This document shows, one piece after another, positions 9,257 to 17,698 of a stretch of 64,000 nucleotides of DNA (position 1 is its first letter; each line of letters opens with the position of its first letter). The stretch is from Granulicella sapmiensis (GTDB taxonomy: Bacteria > Acidobacteriota > Terriglobia > Terriglobales > Acidobacteriaceae): assembly GCA_026225395.1 (NCBI GenBank), contig JAMFSR010000003.1, positions 1 to 64,000 of the forward strand. The letters run 5' to 3'. The notes beneath the pieces are model-generated. The model searched no databases and was not told where the DNA came from. It saw nothing but the letters and a program-made list of their open reading frames with translations. The translations under genes were made by a program, and so were the position numbers.

Positions 9257-9700
9257 ATGGCTATCTCGGGTTCAAGGATTATCCCCAGCCTGCGCTACAA
9301 GGACGCGCACGCGGCGATTGCGTGGCTGGCGACGGCGTTCGGGTTTGTGCGGCATGCCGTGTATGACGGACCGGAGGGCACGGTCGCGCATGCGGAGCTG
9401 CGGTTTGGGACCGGCATGATCATGCTTGGGTCGAGCTCGAACGCGAGTCCTCATGGTCATTTGTATGCGATACCGTCGGAGATTGGCGGACGGGTGACCT
9501 CGCCGCTGTACCTCATAGCAGAAGAGTGCGAGGCGATGTATGCGAGCGCGAAGGCAGCGGGAGCGGAGATCGTGATGGAGCTCAAGACAATGGACTATGG
9601 CGGGCAGGCGTTCACGGTGCGCGATCCGGAAGGATATTTGTGGTCGGTGGGTCAGTATGATCCATGGGCAGGTGCAGAGGCGCCCGAAGGAGAAGCATGA
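9257..9700 (+). CDS. VOC family protein (glyoxalase/bleomycin resistance-like)
   Basis: A 147-residue single-domain VOC protein: IIPSLRYKDAHAAIAWLATAFGF at the N-terminus and FTVRDPEGYLWSVGQYDPW at the C-terminus. The start at 9257 is preferred for GAGGAGAG just upstream. It is of the YCCC/PhnB-like type whose substrate cannot be predicted. It overlaps the DinB-like gene by four bases (ATGA), forming an operon. Confidence 0.88.
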   Translation: MAISGSRIIPSLRYKDAHAAIAWLATAFGFVRHAVYDGPEGTVAHAELRFGTGMIMLGSSSNASPHGHLYAIPSEIGGRVTSPLYLIAEECEAMYASAKAAGAEIVMELKTMDYGGQAFTVRDPEGYLWSVGQYDPWAGAEAPEGEA

Positions 9701-10161
9701 GTGTTCCGTATGCAGGTGCCTTGGGCGGACGCGATCCGCAGGCCGTGATTGCCGAAACCCCCGCGCGATGGGCTGTCGTGTTGGATCGGTATACAGCGGA
9801 GATGGCGAATGTGCCGACGGCTCCGGGCAAGTGGAGCGTGCGCGAGATTCTGGCGCACATGGCCGACTGCGAGATCGCGTGGAGTTGGCGGTTGCGGCAG
9901 GCGTATGGCGAGGCGCACTCGGTGATCCAGCCGTTCGATCAGGATGCGTGGTCGGGCGTGTATAAGGCGTATTCCTTTGCTGAGGCGCGGGCGACCTTCT
10001 TTGCGCTGCGGGCGTGGAATGTGGCGTTTGTCGGGGCATTGAACGAGGCGGATAAGCGGAAGCCGGTTACGCATCCGGAGCGTGGGGAAGAGACGCTGTG
10101 GACGATCGTGGAGATTATGGGCGGTCACGATTTGCACCACCTGACAAAGCTGGAAAACTAG
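9697..10161 (+). CDS. DinB-like four-helix protein
   Basis: A 154-residue protein of the DinB/YfiT superfamily. The presumed metal-binding histidines lie in ILAHMADCE near residue 50 and in GHDLHHL close to the C-terminus. The early WSVREILAHMADCE motif is typical. The start at 9697 overlaps the stop of the VOC gene. Members include thiol-dependent transferases of low-molecular-weight thiol metabolism; the specific reaction is not known here. Confidence 0.87.
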   Translation: MSVPYAGALGGRDPQAVIAETPARWAVVLDRYTAEMANVPTAPGKWSVREILAHMADCEIAWSWRLRQAYGEAHSVIQPFDQDAWSGVYKAYSFAEARATFFALRAWNVAFVGALNEADKRKPVTHPERGEETLWTIVEIMGGHDLHHLTKLEN

Positions 10162-10163
10162 CG

Positions 10164-10210
10164 CGGGCTCTCCCGGTGCGCGGCTATGACGTTGCGCACC
10201 GGGAAGCCCG
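10164..10210. terminator. Inverted repeat between convergent genes (possible bidirectional terminator)
   Basis: Arms 10164-10181 and 10194-10210 pair with a single bulged base over about 17 bp, with a 12-base loop. It starts three bases after the DinB-like stop and ends nine bases before the stop of the gene on the other strand. There is no T run, so it is structural evidence only. Confidence 0.5.
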
Positions 10211-10219
10211 GGCTGGCCG

Positions 10220-10702
10220 CTACTCCGTGGTATCGAGCTTGACGATGTGGATGGGGAGATCCCAGTGGTTGGTTGTGAGCTCCCAGCGGCGGTTTTCGTC
10301 GCGCGTGAAAGCTGCCTGGTCGGGGAAGAGTTGTTTGGCGACTTCGCCTTCGGATTGACCGGGAGGCGCATCGGCGGAGGCACGGACGATGATGATGCGG
10401 TAGTCCCAGCGGGAGTCTTCACTGGTATGCAGGCTCGGCGCCCATACGGTGTACTCCTTTACGTAACCGAGCTGCTTCTGACGCTCCAGAATGGCGATCT
10501 GGTACTTCTTGAAGATCCGCCACCACTCATCCTTGTAGCCGTACCTGGTGCGATAAACCCACTCGACCACGCTTGGTTTTGGAGCCGATGTGGTCGCAGC
10601 CGGTTGTTGTGCGGAGGCGAGTGAGGGCGATGCGAGTGATGAAGAGAAGAGGACAGCAGCGAAGAGGAAGGCTTTGAAAAAGTTGCGGGTGTATAGCTTC
10701 AT
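10220..10702 (-). CDS. Secreted protein of unknown function
   Basis: A 160-residue protein with a signal peptide ending near SLASAQQ. The start at 10702 is chosen because GGAGAA lies just upstream; an in-frame start 51 bases earlier lacks this. The mature part (VEWVYRTRYGYKDEWWRIFKKYQ, then RWDYRIIIVRA) is charged and aromatic-rich. It looks like a small NIPSNAP- or EthD-like alpha/beta protein, but I cannot assign a family. The 272 bases upstream hold no gene I can support. Confidence 0.72.
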   Translation of the reverse strand: MKLYTRNFFKAFLFAAVLFSSSLASPSLASAQQPAATTSAPKPSVVEWVYRTRYGYKDEWWRIFKKYQIAILERQKQLGYVKEYTVWAPSLHTSEDSRWDYRIIIVRASADAPPGQSEGEVAKQLFPDQAAFTRDENRRWELTTNHWDLPIHIVKLDTTE

Positions 10703-10974
10703 AGAGCGTTCTCCTGGGGTTGTGGAGACATCCTTGCCTGGGACGACAGGCATGAGAGCGGCCAGCGCTTGTCCTGGTATCAGACGAACGGGCGCAGCAT
10801 CGGGGAGATCGCTGGATGGGCTTTTCGGGACAGTAGAGAGAGTGTGTTCGAGCCGCGACGCCGCTTAACCAGCGAGTGGATGCTGGCGGCAACAACAACG
10901 GCGAAGAGCAAAGCTCGACATGAATTAGACCTTATCGAAGCTTGGGCGGACCGTCAAATGGAAGGCAGGGGCTT

Positions 10975-11868
10975 TCAGTTTGCCATGCCCTGCTCTTTGC
11001 TTAGCGTGGCTTCGTAGACTTGCTGGTACTTGTCGACGAACTGCTTGTATCCTTCAGGATCGATGAAGACGGCGGGGCCTTCTGTTTGCAGGCGGGGCAG
11101 TTTGGCGAGCAGGTTGAAGTAGCTGCCGTGCTCACCGAGGAAGACATCGCAGGGAAGGGCGTGGAGCGTGCGGAAGGTTTGCGTAAAGTCCTTCGCGATG
11201 CCGGGATAGCTGGCGGGATGGCCCGGACGGTCGACGAAGTGGAAGTCCGACCAGAAGCTGACGCCCCCGACGATGACGACGTTGCGCATTTGGCCGGCTG
11301 GTTCACCTGGCAGGTGAACACGGAAGGTCCAGGTGGTGCAGCCACGCGTGTGGCCGGCGGTTTTGTGCGCGGTGAGGGTCATGTTGCCCAACGTGACGGT
11401 GTCACCGTCGTGCAGGACGCGATCGACGTGTGCCGGCGGGTAGTTTTGGAGCGAGCCGGTGGAGGCGAGGAAGTCGGTGCGGCCACCGGACTCAACTACG
11501 CCGACATCGCCATCCATGACCATGTTGCGTGCGTGAGTTTCGCGCAGGACCTCCGCACTGCCGGCCATGTGGTCGAAGTGAGCCTGGCCATTGAGCAGTA
11601 TCTTGGTGTCGGCATACTTGAAGCCGAGCCTCTCGATGCTGCTGCGGATTTGTGGAGGCGAGGTCTCGAGATTGGCGTTGATGAGGATGTTGCCCTTTGG
11701 TGTGACGATCAAGTAGCTAGCGAGGTCGCGGCTGCCGACGTAGTAGAGGTTGTCGGCGATCTGGAAGGGCGGCAGCGGCGTGGTCCAGTCGGAGTTGGTG
11801 TCCGCGTGAGCAGAGCCGATGAAGGGTGTGAGACAGGCGAAGACGAGAAGGAAACGAAACGAGCGCAT
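10975..11868 (-). CDS. Subclass B3 metallo-beta-lactamase, GOB-like Gln variant
   Basis: A 297-residue protein with a signal peptide ending at GSAHA. It closely follows the FEZ-1/L1-type B3 pattern: VMDGDVGVVESGG, VDRVLHDGD, and HKTAGHTRGCTTW. The zinc-binding motif reads GQAHFDH (Gln95, His97, Asp99, His100), where most B3 enzymes have His in the first position. The remaining ligands are His173 and His247 (LGEHGSYF). The Gln codon is CAG in the DNA. Gln at this site is known from GOB enzymes, which remain active. The protein is probably periplasmic and may hydrolyse beta-lactams or a related lactone. Confidence 0.88.
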   Translation of the reverse strand: MRSFRFLLVFACLTPFIGSAHADTNSDWTTPLPPFQIADNLYYVGSRDLASYLIVTPKGNILINANLETSPPQIRSSIERLGFKYADTKILLNGQAHFDHMAGSAEVLRETHARNMVMDGDVGVVESGGRTDFLASTGSLQNYPPAHVDRVLHDGDTVTLGNMTLTAHKTAGHTRGCTTWTFRVHLPGEPAGQMRNVVIVGGVSFWSDFHFVDRPGHPASYPGIAKDFTQTFRTLHALPCDVFLGEHGSYFNLLAKLPRLQTEGPAVFIDPEGYKQFVDKYQQVYEATLSKEQGMAN

Positions 11869-11944
11869 CTATGTTGAGTAACAGGTGCGCGCGTGTGGAG
11901 TGCTGTGAATCGCTGGTGGGAACTCGATTCGTTACTCGTCGAAG

Positions 11945-12538
11945 CTACTCGAGGGCGGTGTTGACGTCGCGGACCAGGTTGCGAATGTAGCTGCGGCGGT
12001 TGAGGAGGGCGACCATAGCTTGCTTGGCGGTGTCCTTCGCGGCTTCGTCATTGCTATCGATCGCGGCGTCCCAGTTGGTCCAGAGGCTTTCTAGCTGGCT
12101 TTGTGACTCGGCGAGCATGGCGGTGAACTTCTCTCGGGCCGCTTCGAGGTCCTTGCGCGTGTTGGGATCGGGGTCCAGGCGCATCTCTTCGAGAGCCATA
12201 TTGAGCTCGAAGGCTTCTTCGAGCAGATCGGGCGGTGCAACCTGTTTCTTCTCGGTGCCGGTGGACTTGGCGAGATCGGTGGCGGCGCGGGACTGCTCTT
12301 CAAGCTGGATGCCTTCGAGCGAGAGCAGGTACTCGGTACGGGTGATGGGGTCGCGGAGGGTGCGGTAGGCATCATTGAGCGCGGAGCTGGCTGCCAGAGC
12401 GGCATCCTGCTCAACTTGCGGTTTGGCGGCGAAGCGGTCCGGGTGCAGCTTGCGGGACTGCGCGTAGAAAGACTTTTCAAGCGCGGACAAATTCAGGTGC
12501 AGCTTTCGTGGGAGTGAAAAGACAGTGAAAAAATCCAT
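11945..12538 (-). CDS. hscB: Fe-S assembly co-chaperone HscB (J-domain)
   Basis: A 197-residue J-protein that stimulates the HscA ATPase and delivers IscU. It begins MDFFTVFSLP, very like E. coli HscB (MDYFTLFGLP). It has the J-domain HPD as HPDRFA near residue 32, the YRTLRDP and EYLLSLEG segment, and a C-terminal three-helix domain. A longer in-frame start at 12628 exists, but the HscB N-terminus fits 12538. It is divergent from the GGDEF gene with 88 bases between starts. Partner genes hscA, iscA and iscU lie nearby on the same strand. Confidence 0.92.
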   Translation of the reverse strand: MDFFTVFSLPRKLHLNLSALEKSFYAQSRKLHPDRFAAKPQVEQDAALAASSALNDAYRTLRDPITRTEYLLSLEGIQLEEQSRAATDLAKSTGTEKKQVAPPDLLEEAFELNMALEEMRLDPDPNTRKDLEAAREKFTAMLAESQSQLESLWTNWDAAIDSNDEAAKDTAKQAMVALLNRRSYIRNLVRDVNTALE

Positions 12539-12626
12539 ATCTGATTCTAATGTTCGGTCTATGATTCTCCTACGGACACCTACTGAGAGTCTTATTGTTT
12601 CCCTTTGCCGCCTTGTTCCTCTCCCC

Positions 12627-13982
12627 ATGATTGCTATGGATCAAATTGCTGTGCATTATTCTTACGGGTTGATCGCCGTTTCCGTTTTGACGTCGATGAT
12701 CGCAGCTTACGCTGCGTTCTCGCTGGCGGAGCGCATGCGGCGCTCTGTGACTGCGCAGCATAGGCGTGGCTGGCTGCTGGGTGGGTCGGCAGCGATGGGC
12801 ATTGGCATCTGGTCGATGCACTACCTGGGTATGCTGGCGGTGGTGCTGCCGGTGGCTGTGGCGTACTTTGTGCCGACGGTACTGCTTTCGCTGGCGTTGG
12901 CAGTGGTGGCATCGGCGGTGGTGCTGTCGGTTGTGAGCGCGACGAAACTGGGCTGGCGGCACCTGGCGATCGGCGGGTTGCTGATGGCAGCCGGCATCGG
13001 CGGAATGCACTATACGGGCATGGCCGCGATGCGGTCCACGGTGATGCATCACTACGATATGCGGATTGTGGCGCTGTCGCTGCTGGTTGCGGTGGTGTTT
13101 TCGACCATGGCACTGTGGATCGGCTTCTCGGTGCGGGATAGATCATGGCATGGGGAGTGGCTGAAGATTGCCGCCGGCGCGGTAATGGGCCTGGGGATCG
13201 CTGCGATGCACTATACGGCCATGGCCGCCGTGCGGTATATCCCGGACTCGATGCCGATGTCCACGGTGTGGACGGTAAAGGTGACTGCGTTGGGGCAGGC
13301 GGCGGTTGCGGTTGCGGCGGGCGTCATTCTGGCGGCCGCCCTGGGGTCGGCTGCGCTGGAGAAGCGGCGCAACAGGGAGCTGGAGGTTTCGCAGGCTTCA
13401 TTGCTGGACACACAGGAGCAGTTGCGCGAAGCCAATGCGATGCTGAGCGAGCTCTCGTTTCGCGATGGGTTGACGGGTTTGTACAACCGGCGGCACTTCG
13501 ATGCAGTGGTCGAGACCGAATTTCGGCGGGCGGCGCGGGCCAGGCAGCCGCTCGGGTTGCTGATGATCGATGTCGACCACTTCAAGGCGTACAACGATAC
13601 CTATGGTCACCAGCAGGGCGATGAGTGCTTGCGCGAGGTCGCGCGGGTACTCGAGACAGAGCCCCGGCCGCGGCGAGGGCATGACACCGTAGCACGGTAT
13701 GGCGGGGAAGAGTTCGCGGTGGTGCTGCCAGGGGCGGATGCGACTGCGGCGACGGGAATTGCGGAGTTGCTACGGGAAGCTGTGCTGGCGTTGCGGCTGG
13801 AGCATACCGGATCGGGCACGGGACGATTCGTGACCGTGAGTATTGGCGTGTGCAGCCGAAAGCCTGAGATCGGTGAGACGACGGAGAACATGCTGCGGGA
13901 CGCCGATACGGCGCTGTATGTGGCCAAGGGTATGGGGCGGAATCGCGTGGCAGTGGCGGGAACTGTCGAGGTCGGGGCGTAG
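12627..13982 (+). CDS. MHYT-domain membrane diguanylate cyclase
   Basis: About 451 residues. The N-terminal half has seven hydrophobic segments with the repeated MHYT sensor motifs (MHYLGM, MHYTGM, MHYTAM), thought to bind a metal and sense a diatomic gas. A short coiled coil (ELEVSQASLLDTQEQLREANAMLSEL region) leads to a GGDEF domain. The active site reads GGEEF near residue 359, which is catalytically competent. RGHD lies exactly five residues upstream, the position of the RxxD product-inhibition site. No EAL domain follows. Start 12627 is an estimate; 12636 and 12525 are also in frame. Confidence 0.93.
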   Translation: MIAMDQIAVHYSYGLIAVSVLTSMIAAYAAFSLAERMRRSVTAQHRRGWLLGGSAAMGIGIWSMHYLGMLAVVLPVAVAYFVPTVLLSLALAVVASAVVLSVVSATKLGWRHLAIGGLLMAAGIGGMHYTGMAAMRSTVMHHYDMRIVALSLLVAVVFSTMALWIGFSVRDRSWHGEWLKIAAGAVMGLGIAAMHYTAMAAVRYIPDSMPMSTVWTVKVTALGQAAVAVAAGVILAAALGSAALEKRRNRELEVSQASLLDTQEQLREANAMLSELSFRDGLTGLYNRRHFDAVVETEFRRAARARQPLGLLMIDVDHFKAYNDTYGHQQGDECLREVARVLETEPRPRRGHDTVARYGGEEFAVVLPGADATAATGIAELLREAVLALRLEHTGSGTGRFVTVSIGVCSRKPEIGETTENMLRDADTALYVAKGMGRNRVAVAGTVEVGA

Positions 13983-14004
13983 AGATCCCCGGTACACTGC
14001 ATGT

Positions 14005-14718
14005 ATGTATAGGCCCCGGGTATTGCTGGCGTTTCTTCTTTTGAATGGCTGTTTGGGTGTATTGGCGCAGCAGGCGCAAACGCCTGTGTCTCCGTGGGCG
14101 GCCGACGCCGCAAAGCGGCGACAGGAGCTGATCGAAAAGAACGGGCAGGGAACAGACTTAGGCTTGCAGGCGCGGCTGCTGGCGATGCGCGATGCGGATG
14201 AGGGTGCGCGCGGAGTCTCGCACGGTGAGGCGAAGAACAAAGAGAAGCTGCAGATGGCCACCAATATTACGGAGATCGATGCGCAGCTGACCGCGGGGTT
14301 GAAGGAGATCGTGGCGAAGAGTGGGTGGCCGACAATTACGACTGTCGGATTTGATGCTTCGAACGCAGCGATGCTGGTGCTGGGGCATACGCGGGATCAT
14401 GCGTGGCAGCTTTCGCTTTTGCCGCTGCTGACCAGGCTGGCGGATGAGGGCAGGATCGACGGCGCACCGCTGGCACTGGTGATCGATAAAGAACTCGTCA
14501 GCAAAGGGAAGCTGCAGCGCTATGGGACGCAGTTCACGCGGGTCGCCGATGGGATGGCAATGTACGGCGTGGAGAATCCGGGTGAGCTGGATGCCGAGAG
14601 GGCGAAGGTTGGTCTGCCGCCGATGGATGTGTACAAAGGGCAGCTGGAGGCGATGTTCCACCTGAAGGCTACGGGGAAGATTGTGACGGCACCTGCTCCT
14701 GTGCCTGCTGCTAAGTAG
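14005..14718 (+). CDS. Secreted DUF6624-like protein
   Basis: A 237-residue protein with a signal peptide ending LGVLAQ. The core resembles DUF6624: GWPTITTVGFDASNAAMLVLGH, followed by LPLLTRL and the RYGTQF block near the C-terminus. The start at 14005 is chosen because the ATG at 14001 is out of frame. The end ALPAAK-like tail is proline/alanine-rich. Function unknown. Its stop codon abuts the stop codon of iscA on the other strand with no base between. Confidence 0.8.
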   Translation: MYRPRVLLAFLLLNGCLGVLAQQAQTPVSPWAADAAKRRQELIEKNGQGTDLGLQARLLAMRDADEGARGVSHGEAKNKEKLQMATNITEIDAQLTAGLKEIVAKSGWPTITTVGFDASNAAMLVLGHTRDHAWQLSLLPLLTRLADEGRIDGAPLALVIDKELVSKGKLQRYGTQFTRVADGMAMYGVENPGELDAERAKVGLPPMDVYKGQLEAMFHLKATGKIVTAPAPVPAAK

Positions 14719-15216
14719 CTAGGCCGAGAAGCTTGAACCGCAGCCGCAGCTCTTGGTGGAGTTGGGGTTGATGAAGTTGAAGCCCTGGCGCATGAGGGTT
14801 TCTTCGAAGTCGAGGACCATGCCGGCGAGGTAGAGGAAGCTTTTGGGATCAACGAAGAGCTTTACGGGCTTGGCGCCGGAAGGGTCATTCGGAGTTTCGA
14901 GACCTTCGCCGAAGATGAAAGTACGATCGCGCTCGCGGGGCTGAGTGTCGAAGCGGATGTTGTAGCTGAGGCCGGAGCAGCCGCCGCCCTGGATGCCTAC
15001 GCGGAGACCGCCGGCATCGGGTGAGATGCCTTCCTTGGCCATGGCGACGCGGATGCGCTTGAGGGCGTTCTTGGTGATCTCGATGGCGGCTTTGGCGCGG
15101 GGCTGCTGGCCTTCGGCGGTGAGGAGGGTCATGCCCGCGAGGGGGTCTTTGTTCAGCTCGGGCGCAGGAGCGCTCATCGAGGTCGAGGTGGTAGTCGAGA
15201 TGGAGACGGTGGACAT
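14719..15216 (-). CDS. iscA: A-type iron-sulfur carrier protein IscA
   Basis: About 165 residues. The C-terminal 110 residues form the HesB/IscA domain with the three conserved cysteines: GGGCSGLSY and the C-terminal CGCGSSF. The N-terminal extension of about 50 residues is low-complexity (Ser/Thr/Ala-rich) and longer than in standard 107-residue IscA. None of the candidate starts (15294, 15216, 15177) has a good ribosome-binding site. It probably takes clusters from IscU and delivers them to apoproteins. It lies 117 bases downstream of iscU. SufA or ErpA are alternative names. Confidence 0.88.
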   Translation of the reverse strand: MSTVSISTTTSTSMSAPAPELNKDPLAGMTLLTAEGQQPRAKAAIEITKNALKRIRVAMAKEGISPDAGGLRVGIQGGGCSGLSYNIRFDTQPRERDRTFIFGEGLETPNDPSGAKPVKLFVDPKSFLYLAGMVLDFEETLMRQGFNFINPNSTKSCGCGSSFSA

Positions 15217-15279
15217 AAGAGAGTGAATGGGGATTAGTGAACAGTGAATAAGTACAAATGCAAGGTCGCAGAGTAAAGC

Positions 15280-15318
15280 GCCCCATCCGGCCACGGTGGT
15301 TGGTGGCGAGGATGGGGC
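15280..15318 (-). terminator. Inverted repeat after iscU
   Basis: Nine-bp arms (15280-15288 and 15310-15318) with a 21-base loop, between iscU and iscA. On the minus strand only a short T run follows, so it may attenuate rather than end transcription. Confidence 0.4.
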
Positions 15319-15333
15319 TGGGTTCGAGCTTGA

Positions 15334-15753
15334 TTAGTGAGCGGCTACGGCTACGCCGGCTTCTTCGGTTACGCCGTTCTTCTTCTTCCAGTCGCCGATG
15401 GCGGCGCGGATGGCGTCTTCTGCCAGGACCGAGCAGTGAATCTTGACTGGGGGAAGCGCAAGCTCCTTGACGATGTCGGTGTTCGAGATCGTGAGAGCTT
15501 CGGCTACTGTTTTGCCCTTGACCCACTCGGTGGCGAGTGAGCTGGAGGCGATGGCCGAACCGCAGCCGAATGTTTTGAACTTCGCGTCTTCGATGACCTG
15601 GGTCTCGGGGTTCACCTTGATCTGGAGGCGCATGACGTCGCCGCACTCGGGGGCGCCGACGAGACCGGTGCCAACTTCGGAGCTCGATTTGTCGAGTGTG
15701 CCGACGTTGCGGGGATTTTCGTAGTGATCAACAACCTTATCGCTATATGCCAT
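15334..15753 (-). CDS. iscU: Fe-S cluster scaffold protein IscU
   Basis: A 139-residue scaffold on which [2Fe-2S] clusters are built. It starts MAYSDKVVDHYENPRNVG at 15753, preceded by GAGGAAA. Conserved ligands are Cys37 with Asp39 (ECGD), Cys64 (FGCGSAIA), and His106-Cys107. The HscA-recognition motif LPPVK is intact at 100-104, followed by IHCSVLAEDAI. The Asp39 and the LPPVK motif mark it as ISC-type IscU rather than SufU or NifU. An upstream in-frame ATG at 15852 would add 33 non-conserved residues. Confidence 0.95.
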   Translation of the reverse strand: MAYSDKVVDHYENPRNVGTLDKSSSEVGTGLVGAPECGDVMRLQIKVNPETQVIEDAKFKTFGCGSAIASSSLATEWVKGKTVAEALTISNTDIVKELALPPVKIHCSVLAEDAIRAAIGDWKKKNGVTEEAGVAVAAH

Positions 15754-15916
15754 GATGTGTTTCCTCGTAAATAAGATGATACTCCGCGCTGTTTCGGTTC
15801 GCGGAAAAATCTGGTTGGGAGGCCTACCCCCTTCCCCCGGTTTTTGGTGCAAAGTCCGCAGCCGATTGGGGTTAGCGGTGGACTTGGACTTCTTACGCCG
15901 GGAAGCGAAGGCTTTG

Positions 15917-15952
15917 ACGCGGAGTACGCAGAGAGAAACGCGGAGTTCGCAG
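15917..15952. repeat. Two 15-bp direct repeats in an intergenic region
   Basis: ACGCGGAGTACGCAG (15917-15931) recurs as ACGCGGAGTTCGCAG (15938-15952), one mismatch, 21 bases apart. It lies in the 225-base space between iscU and the phospholipase-like gene. It resembles short extragenic repeats seen scattered in some genomes; only this copy is recognised in the window. Confidence 0.45.
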
Positions 15953-15978
15953 CGTAAGACCCAGGCGAAACGCTGGTT

Positions 15979-17448
15979 TTAGTTTATCGCGGCTGTCAAG
16001 GGGGGTGGGGTGGGGTCGGTGCCATCGCCGTAGGTGGGGTAGGGGGTGGGGTCGGTGCTGGTGGGCATAGTTTGGAGGGTGGTGAGGTCCTTTTGGACCT
16101 GCATCCAGACGTCGGGGAGTTTTTTGGAAGAGAACGGGAGACTCAGGTTGGCGTAGTAGACGAGGATGTCGTCCTTGATGCCGGGTGGGATAGGAGCGGT
16201 GGGAGTGAGGGTGAGGCGGTGGAGGAGCGTGGCGTAGGTGTCGTCGGTGAGGCGGTAACCTGCCGGCTGGACTGGGTTTCCGGTGTCGAGATCGCGGTTG
16301 ACTAAGGGATGGCGGGGGTCGAGGGTGCCGCGAGGAGTGTCTTGCGAGGCTCCGGGTTTGGCCGGGACGGTGTCGGAGGAGGCGGGAGACTTGCGGCTGT
16401 CGACGGCGGCGGCTTCTCCGGCAGTGGCGTTGAGCGTAGGTGGAGGGGTGAAGCGGCGGAGAGCGAGGGTGAGGTCGTCCGTGGAGGTGAGTACGGAGCG
16501 GATGTAGTCAGCCTCGGTCTGCGGTGTGGGGCCTTTGACGGCGGCGAGTTTGATGGGCCCGATCTTGGGAATGATGTAGATGACGCCGGCGAGCATGTAG
16601 GTGCCGATGCCGGCGTGCTTGCGGTAGTCGTCCCAGTGGTTTTCGGCGGCTACCTTGGCGATTTCTGCCGTGAGGCGCTGGAGGTCAGGGTTGTCGGCAG
16701 GGTCGGCGGGCTCGTGCCTCCGGTGTAGCAGTGTGGTGGCGTAGGCGATGCGGGGGATGAAGCGATGCACGGCGAAGCGATAGGCGTTGACGTTGATGCG
16801 CTGATGACGGGTGGTGGAGAAGTCTTCGCGAAGGCCGTAGGTCTGGTAGAAGGCTAGCGATAGCTGCTTGGTGGGGACTTCGAGGCCGACGTGGCGGAGG
16901 TAGTGGACGGGGGCGAAGCGGCCCTTGGCTATTTCATTGATGTCGAAGGCGAACTCGGTCTGGACGTGCTGGTGTTCGCCTTCGGCGTAGTTGACGCTGG
17001 AGCCGTAGCGGGCTTCGAGTTTGGGGAACTCGATGGGGACGGCGCGGTTGGTGGCGGTGGAGTGGCCGACGGAGTCGCCGATGTAGTGAGAGAGAGCGCC
17101 GACGGCGAAGGCGAGCTCGTCGACGTTGCCGGCGTTGCGGAAGAGGTTGACCACGAAATCTCCCGATCGGACGTAGTGGGTGAGGTCGGAGAAGAAGGCG
17201 TCGCCGAGGGGGTAGTAGCCGATGTCCTGGATGACGCAGCCGCCGTAGGCGAAGGCGCGGGCGTGTTCGATTTCGGCGTCGGTGAGGGTGGGGTAGCGGC
17301 TGCGGAGGAGCGGGACGATGGAGGTGTCCCAGGTGAGGTCGATGAGCTGCTCGTGGGTGAGGACGGAATAGGCGCGCGCGGGGCGCGGGGACGTGAGCGT
17401 GAGACAGACGAGGAGGGTGGTCAGGGCGAGACGGAGTCGTGCAGGCAT
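15979..17448 (-). CDS. Secreted zinc-dependent phospholipase C-like protein
   Basis: A 489-residue protein with a signal peptide ending at ARAYSVLTH. The N-terminal 250 residues match the zinc-dependent phospholipase C fold: THEQLIDLTWD, DLTHYVRSGDFV and ALSHYIGDSVGHS give the expected His/Asp zinc ligands. The C-terminal half is a less conserved extension with proline-rich linkers. It may be a phospholipase or only a structural relative. It is monocistronic. Confidence 0.82.
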   Translation of the reverse strand: MPARLRLALTTLLVCLTLTSPRPARAYSVLTHEQLIDLTWDTSIVPLLRSRYPTLTDAEIEHARAFAYGGCVIQDIGYYPLGDAFFSDLTHYVRSGDFVVNLFRNAGNVDELAFAVGALSHYIGDSVGHSTATNRAVPIEFPKLEARYGSSVNYAEGEHQHVQTEFAFDINEIAKGRFAPVHYLRHVGLEVPTKQLSLAFYQTYGLREDFSTTRHQRINVNAYRFAVHRFIPRIAYATTLLHRRHEPADPADNPDLQRLTAEIAKVAAENHWDDYRKHAGIGTYMLAGVIYIIPKIGPIKLAAVKGPTPQTEADYIRSVLTSTDDLTLALRRFTPPPTLNATAGEAAAVDSRKSPASSDTVPAKPGASQDTPRGTLDPRHPLVNRDLDTGNPVQPAGYRLTDDTYATLLHRLTLTPTAPIPPGIKDDILVYYANLSLPFSSKKLPDVWMQVQKDLTTLQTMPTSTDPTPYPTYGDGTDPTPPPLTAAIN

Positions 17449-17698
17449 CGAGTCTGTTCAGAGGGTTGCGGGGGTGGGGTGGGTTGCATGGGGGCGTGAG
17501 ATGAAGGAAATGTCATTTTTGTGGCGATGAGTCCACGATGCAACATACGGGGTCCTTCCAGCTTTGCTCGGGGTCTCTGATGATGGCTAGAGACGGGCAA
17601 TGACAAGGCTGGTTAGTTGGTCTGCTGGTGTTCCCCACTCATGCCCCAAGTGCGAGGGCATGAATGGGCCACCCGAGCTTAGGTGGTTTGAGCTGGGT

